From positions 32,254,144 through 32,318,143 of the forward strand of contig OX485809.1 of the NCBI GenBank assembly GCA_950295325.1: DNA of 64,000 bases, read 5' to 3'. This DNA comes from Polytrichum commune (Eukaryota > Streptophyta > Polytrichopsida > Polytrichales > Polytrichaceae). Below the pieces are notes generated by a model. That model saw only the letters and a program-made list of their open reading frames with translations. It searched no databases and was not told the origin of the DNA. Below are positions 58,701 through 64,000 of this stretch, in pieces (position 1 is the first letter of the stretch; each line of letters starts with the position of its first letter). Position numbers and translations under genes: made by a program.

Positions 58701-61700
58701 AATTCCAGGTAGTTTGGGAATATGCCTCCCTAAAATAATTCTTCGCAATGTCCCAGAGGGTTAAGGGATCACTCATGAAACCGTAATCTCCCATGAAAAG
58801 CTTCGATTTCATACAAATAATTCCATGTACAAACTTGGAAATCTCCATTTGCACCAGAGGAACCCACATTTGGCAATCCAAGTTAGAAAGGGTCATATTT
58901 ATGCTCGACAAACTCCAAGCCAAGAGCTAAAATGGAGACCTATGCGCTAAGTGTACATTTCAGGTGAGCTTGTGATACCATTGAATCACTGGCATGACTG
59001 CAGATGAGCATGAGCAGAAAGGAAGAAACAGTCTGGCAGGCAACTCTGCGACAACCAATTATCAATCCTTATTCCTATTCTCCAGTCAAGCAAGTTGTTG
59101 CAGGGACCCTGGGCCTTACTGCTCTTGATCTGTCATACAACCACCTGTCTGACAATCTTGCTGATGAGCTCTGTCCAATTCTGCAGGGAGGGCCTCCGCT
59201 CACAGGTACATGTTTAATCAGATGCTAAATAAAGAAATCATGCAAACAGCATGAACAAGATAGTAAGGTAAGTGGGTCTAAAAAGGGGCACTTCTCCAAG
59301 GATGTTTAACATGCAATTAGGACAAGGTGATTAGCAAATCCAAATCCAAATCCAGGCCATAGCCATTTTCTTCGTGATTTTCAGAGCTCATATGAATATT
59401 CTATAGTATCAAAGTAAATATTCTCCTCCTTGAATAACAGTATAGGCCCCCCTCATATTGTTGACTATTGAAACTAGAATAGCTAACAAATTTTGAGCAC
59501 ATAGTCAATCTCTGTTAAACACACATATTTTTGGCGTCTGTTCTTCAAATCCATGCCTAACCACACATCAATCATAGATAGGTGTTTTATTTAAAAAAGT
59601 AACCGTATTAGGTTCACTTACTGGAAGGACTTCACACCCATTGCAAACTAGGATTGACTCTAATGCCTGCCACAAACAGGTGACTCTTAATGCCTCCCAT
59701 GTAAATAATTTGGAGTGCAGGACAACCTAAACCTTCTGTGTGGACCTCATAGATTGGTATCATATTCTTTTGACTGCACTTGATGATTCTTAAATGAAAC
59801 TACCAATAGAACATAACTCCTTCATATTAACTGCCATTCAACTTGGGTGAAGCTTTGAATTTGCAGGGCAACCACTTGACACAAGAGGGAGCAGATTTAT
59901 TCAAATCTGTCATGAATGAAATGAAAGCTTTGCAACTGGTCGACTTGCGTGACAACAGGGGGCAAGCTCCAGGCGTAGAAACCCCAGTCACCAGCTTCCC
60001 CAAACGACCTTTCTTTACAAAGGATCAGTCTGCATCTGATGATGTTCTCCCACCATACAAACCCAGTCCATACAGGACAAATTTTCTTGCACAGCCAAAG
60101 TTTGACTACCAAAAACCACAGATAACCAAAACAACGTACCATAGCATCACCCCGAGGGCAGCAATGGCTGCCATCCTCAAGCTACCATTGAGGCCCAAAT
60201 CTGCTCCTGAACGCACTCAAAAACTTCTGTCTGAGGATCAGAAGGTGCACAGGTCCACGAATGGCATTAGTTCTATAAATTCCTTACCAACACCCATTAC
60301 TGCCCAAGAAAGTATCCAAAAATCTATATCCAGAAAGCAAAGAGCACCCAAGAGCATGCACAGTTGTACCTCCAAAAACAAGACGAAAACCTCCTTGACT
60401 CAAACTCACGAAACAAAAACTACCCCAGAAAGGAATGAATCAGAGTCTAGTAACAAACAACCAGAAGTCAATGCATGCACACAGACTTGTGATTTAAAGA
60501 CATCTCTAAGACCAAAACCTATTGCACCCTCTGAACAACATGCAAACCGGGAGGAAGATGCTACTCTAACCAGTGTCTCTGAAAGTCACTCTTATCCTTT
60601 GCAAGCCTTCAGCACAAATTTGGACAAAAGGAAAAGTGACGCTTCTCCCTTACAAGGTTCTACACACCTGCCGCAAACAACACATAAGAAAATGAGCAAG
60701 AAAAGATCCCGGTTGAACTGCTGTCCTCCACGGCAGGCTCCATTTAGGAAGATGACTTCCTTGGTGCGCCTTCTTGATATCAGAAGTGCACAGGCTATAG
60801 TGTCAGAGCACCAAAGAAGGCGAAGGATAAGAGCGAGAATGTTGAATCAATTTGACAATCCTCCTCCCCAGCCTAAAAAATCTAAATCAAGAGCTTCAGC
60901 AATTCAAGGAACACAGCCACATCAGGGGATACATGATGCAAAGCATTACGTGAAACCCGAGCCTGCATCAAATAAAGAAAAGGAAGAAGCAGAATGGAAC
61001 AGTTTTATTACCGAGATGACTGCAACCCTTCTCAATCTCAAAGGTGATCTATTTGTGATACCACATTGTATGACTACTAATGACCTACCTTAAATTGAAC
61101 GACGCATTCCAGCAACTACTAACATTTTGCATTCATGTTCCAGCATGACAAGACCGCTTGTTATCACCTGGAATCTATTCAGCATATAAAGATGGCAACT
61201 GGGAGTTGGAGATAGCCTGTCAAGTGACCTTAGCATCAATATTGCCTCTAAAAGTAGGTCCTGCACCCACAGCAACAATCAAAGAGTAACTACCATCCAA
61301 ATATTACCTTAGGATGGAAAATAGCAGCAAATATGCAGAGTGAGGGAAGTTATGCAGAGAACCACAAAATGAACTGAAGTCTGAAAATATTCTGGTCCAC
61401 TGGATGTTAAAGCCCAAGTTCTCATTGCTTGCAGAAGAGCTTGACTACGTCGTTGGCCCACCTGATCCTGAAGTTTTAGCAGCTGCCCACAAAGTTGCCC
61501 TCCTTCACAAGAGGTAATGGAATAGAGAACCAGAAATGCTCTAGTTCTAACAATATACATTGGCAGTGGTGTGTGCCAAGCCAGAAACTACATTGACCAG
61601 TCCTTGAGTAAAGTATTGGCAATTCCAGGAAGCATTTAACAGAATCAATCAAGCTTTGAATCATTGCCTTACTAATATGGAAAAAAAATTGAAATGCTTG

Positions 61701-62522
61701 GATCCTCTTCAACCCCTCTAAGCATTTAAGGCTGCGATGAAGTTGCACTTTAAAACATCTAAAACAACAGTAAATACCAAACCCACAAGGTCAGAGAGAT
61801 CCAGAGTATGGCACACTACATGAAAAATCTAGTCAAATGAAACATACTGAATGATTGTCAAGATACTTAATGGCTATCTTGGTATATGAACATACTCATG
61901 ATAATAGCTCTTACCCTTATTCTTGCAGCAGTATTGGATCCAAGCAGCTTCAGTTCACAAAAGAACTTGCACATCACCAGCCATTGTATTTAAGAATGGA
62001 ATACCTCACACTAAATCTTGATGCTTGTGAGTTCAATAAGAGAAATTTCTAGTGAATAGACAACTGGCCAAAAGCTTGTGTTCATCACATACCTGAAGAG
62101 CATAACAGCTCATGATGAGATGGTACTTTACACCAAATATTCACAACATACACATACTTTTGTGGAAGTTGCATTCGTCATGGTTAGACTCCTGTAAACA
62201 AGTAAACATTAACAATCTGCAAGGTATTGAACAACCTTCTCATCCCCTGCAAAACAAGGAACTGCCAAGTCTCCCTTCAACTTTCATGGTTCCTCCTGTT
62301 CCAATTTTGAGAGAATGCCGTCACATTAAGAAAAAAGAATAGTTCCAATATCAACTACATACTGACCCTGCTCCAACACAACAGCTAATCTCAATCATAA
62401 AGTTGCCCAGCATTGTAATGACTAATTGATGTCATGATGACTTGGAATATCCTGCAGGTCTTCAAGAAGCTTTGGTTGAACCTTGTGCATCCAGCAAGTT
62501 CTCACCTTGCTCAAGGCCATGA
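55767..62522 (+). CDS. CEP78: CEP78-like centrosomal/basal-body leucine-rich-repeat protein, multi-exon, 5' end unresolved
   Basis: Exons: 55767-55867, 56631-56760, 57095-57165, 57869-57967, 59004-59205, 59853-61043, 61435-61513, 61929-62026, 62458-62522 (stop TGA); phases agree at each junction (about 678 codons; human CEP78 about 690-720). LRR units start LRLY, LELG, LSFS, LNLS, LDLS, LNLQ with 27-28-residue spacing in the first four. Matches recalled from human CEP78: TLRILNLSGCKLT/TLKTVNFTGCNLT, SRKEETVWQATLR/RRHEETWAESLR, ALNLQGNHLTQEGA/ALDLQQCGLTNEGA, in the same order. After the LRRs comes a long Lys/Ser/Thr/Pro-rich, probably disordered part with a basic patch (EHQRRRRIRARML). CEP78 acts at centrioles and basal bodies; in a plant it should serve sperm flagella. 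The weakest calls are donor GTCAAC at 55,868 and the last two exons (a stop at 62,052 is an alternative). Confidence 0.85.
55823..56185 (+). repeat. Intragenic duplication, copy 1 (exon end plus intron)
   Basis: It includes the 3' end of exon 55767-55867 and the intron after it. Matched to 57,283-57,740: CCTGCGATTATACGTCAACA/CCTGCAATTATATGTCAACG, ATCCAGAAACCCTAGT in both, TTCTACTCCTATGCGAAATC/TTTTACTCCTACTTGAAAAC, and TCTAATGGCTGGCA in both. Confidence 0.7.
57283..57740 (+). pseudogene. Intragenic duplication, copy 2: dead exon copy within an intron
   Basis: It lies in the intron 57,166-57,868. It begins with a decayed copy of the last ~15 codons of exon 55767-55867 (NPTLQLY versus IPTITTLRLY) and continues with the copied intron. 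A frame in both copies reads LL(D/N)E(S/N)FYSY(A/L)K(S/T)WI..MTNL. Confidence 0.65.
58151..58327 (+). CDS. CEP78: Candidate symmetrical cassette exon of the CEP78-like gene (59 codons)
   Basis: It is bounded by CCTGCAG acceptor and GAG|GTTTGC donor. It is exactly 177 bases, open, phase 0 at both ends, and sits between exon 57869-57967 (ending phase 0) and exon 59004-59205 (starting phase 0). The peptide starts GELKVADTQSG and includes ERAQKLCQEWSAKQFPLKG and WPLPPPIE. Human CEP78 has nothing at this place: joining the flanking exons directly gives an ungapped match. It could be alternatively spliced, lineage-specific, or a chance frame. Confidence 0.5.
59291..59630 (+). repeat. R1 dispersed repeat inside a CEP78-like intron
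   Basis: A near-full R1 copy lies in intron 59,206-59,852 in the sense orientation (AGCAAATCCAAATCC, GAGCTCATATGAATATTCTA, AAGTAACCGTATTAGGTTCA). Confidence 0.7.
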
Positions 62523-63857
62523 CCAAACGAGGCAGGCCACAGTGCAGTGATACCATGCCGGATGCCTAAAGTGTAAAATATAGAACAGCCTAAGGTGCCT
62601 AGAAACCCTTGCTGTCAGGCAAAGCAACATGCTACAAGCTCAAGAATTACAGTGATGGATGTCAAAACTGCAGCAACAAAAACACATAAACATTAATTCA
62701 ACATGTCCTGTGAGCACAAAATTATTTCCAGCCACAAAGAAACCCACACAACTGGCTGTCTGATTGAAAACACAAGTATCTGGCTTCACTTTCACCTAAT
62801 CTAGCATGTGACTTGAGATTAAGAAGCAATTCAAGGAATATTTTCACTTTGCAGTTTATTTAGCTTTGTCTTGGGTCTACATATCAATATGCACAACGAT
62901 ATAATTACAATAATATGCATTTGCCAACAATCACTTTGGTAACCTTCATGCACAAAACACAGAAAATGTTGCCTGCTGACCATGACTGCAAGATGCTCCT
63001 GTCACTTCCATAGAACCTTAACCTAATCACAGCTACAAATTACTTTTGGTGTTGAAAAGACTACTGATGAGAGGCTTCATGAAACCAAAAGAGAGCAAGC
63101 ATTAGACGCACAAGTAGAAGTAGTCACAATATTCAGAGTGTCTAAAGCACTACTGTAAGGTTTTGATCTGACTTGCAACTACACCCCTTACTTTCCACAA
63201 ACCTGTGGATAATGCAAATGCAATATACAGGCCAGCAGACCAGAGAAACCAAAACAGTGGGTGCTGGACCTAGACACCTGGTGTCCAACAGGATATTACA
63301 GTTTGACAACTTCCGTTTCTACCCACCATGTTCGAGATAGCCCATGGTGTCTGGTGGGAAACTCATGGCAATCTGCACCCCCTCTTTGCTTTGTATTCAG
63401 GAATCAGTCACAACAACTTACGACAAAAGAGCTCAATATTCACCAGGAAAAAAGAATTTCCATTGATTTGATTTACATTTTGAGGACAGAATACAAGTGC
63501 AAAATCTTGAGCCTCGTATGATAAAGCCATGTGATGAGATTGTGAAGATAGCACTTGCCATCATAAAACTTGTTTCATTTACTCCCTAACCAAGCAGGGC
63601 GGTTGTGTTCAAGCATGGCCAAAGGAGTATACTCTCAACCTTTTCTTGCTATAGTAGTTTATACACAAGTACAGATGGCATTCTCAACTAAAGGTCACTC
63701 TAAAGCTGAATGCCATTCAGGCTATCTTGAATAGACAGCACAAGCCACTTCCAACAGAGTCTCTTACTGAATTTTTGAGTAAGTAGACTAGCTGCTGTCA
63801 GTAAGTTCAGTAAGATCACCTTCAGTCAGGGCCCAATTGAATGGGAGTTTTGACTCC
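62523..63857. other. 3' flanks between two convergent genes
   Basis: No gene is recognised. It should hold the 3' UTRs of the CEP78-like gene (plus) and of the RING gene (minus). The open frame at 63,261-63,521 has no domain. Confidence 0.5.
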
Positions 63858-64000
63858 TCAACTCACTGGCACAGATGCATTTCCCACAGGCTCGTGTTCG
63901 TCCCTGTGGTCACCACTGGATTCTGCAGATGCAGCTTCACCTGTTTCAACTGTTCCACCAACATCATGCTTGCAAAGAGGGCATGATGCATTGATCTTGA
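63858..64000 (-). CDS. RING-H2 finger protein, C-terminal end (partial)
   Basis: On the minus strand the frame enters from the window edge and ends at TGA (63,858-63,860). The visible 46 residues start KINASCPLCKHDV, the last cysteine pair (CPLC) of a RING-H2 finger preceded by the usual WL.INA-type stretch, followed by a short acidic, Ser/Gly-rich tail ending ASVPVS. In plants this arrangement is typical of membrane-associated RING-H2 E3 ubiquitin ligases of the At1g12760/At4g11680 kind, but only the tail is visible, so the subfamily is a guess. The gene is convergent with the CEP78-like gene. Confidence 0.8.
   Translation of the reverse strand, partial: KINASCPLCKHDVGGTVETGEAASAESSGDHRDEHEPVGNASVPVS

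Noticed and set aside
59853-61093. Treating the 416-codon open frame as a single-exon gene
   Set aside because: Its first residues continue an LRR begun in the exon ending at 59,205, and a good donor at 61,044 joins in phase to an exon at 61,435; it is one exon of a larger gene.

Overview
The window is a gene-poor, repeat-rich piece of a plant nuclear genome. Two things point to a land plant whose sperm still carry flagella (bryophyte, lycophyte, fern, or cycad/Ginkgo type). The only clear conserved host gene is a many-exon homologue of the centriole/basal-body protein CEP78, a family expected only where centrioles form. The rest is plant-type repeats: a non-chromodomain Ty3/gypsy element, an RNase H-bearing LINE and several MITE families. 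The species itself cannot be read from the sequence.

Layout. 1-~9980: the 3' part of a young-looking Ty3/gypsy (Tat/Athila-type) element, with an open pol frame running off the left edge, two extra ORFs after pol, and a ~5 kb post-pol region carrying more than twenty copies of a 10-bp near-palindrome, GGCTATAGCC. ~10,000-53,000: no convincing host gene. This stretch holds decayed elements (13.9-17 kb unclassified; 22.1-26.7 kb possibly related to the first element; a LINE fragment at 44.1-46.1 kb, minus strand), four hairpin/MITE-type families, three unnamed dispersed repeat families (R1, R2, R3), a decayed tRNA-Thr-like sequence and many microsatellites. At 38.8-40.1 kb a 69-bp minisatellite has grown inside a minus-strand R2 copy, beside a plus-strand R2 copy interrupted by a MITE. 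53,079-53,337 is a 53-bp tandem repeat.

~53,480-62,522 holds the CEP78-like gene on the plus strand. Nine exons were placed by reading frame, splice sites and leucine-rich-repeat spacing. A 59-codon symmetrical exon fits between the fourth and the next exon without altering the frame. The first exon(s) were not found. The gene has taken repeats into its introns and contains an internal duplication that copied the end of one exon. At the right edge, convergent with it on the minus strand, is the 3' end of a RING-H2 ubiquitin ligase gene.

There are no operons or shared pathways here. The host genes are independent single transcription units set among mobile elements. Exon limits and repeat edges were read by eye and may be off by a few bases to a few tens of bases.
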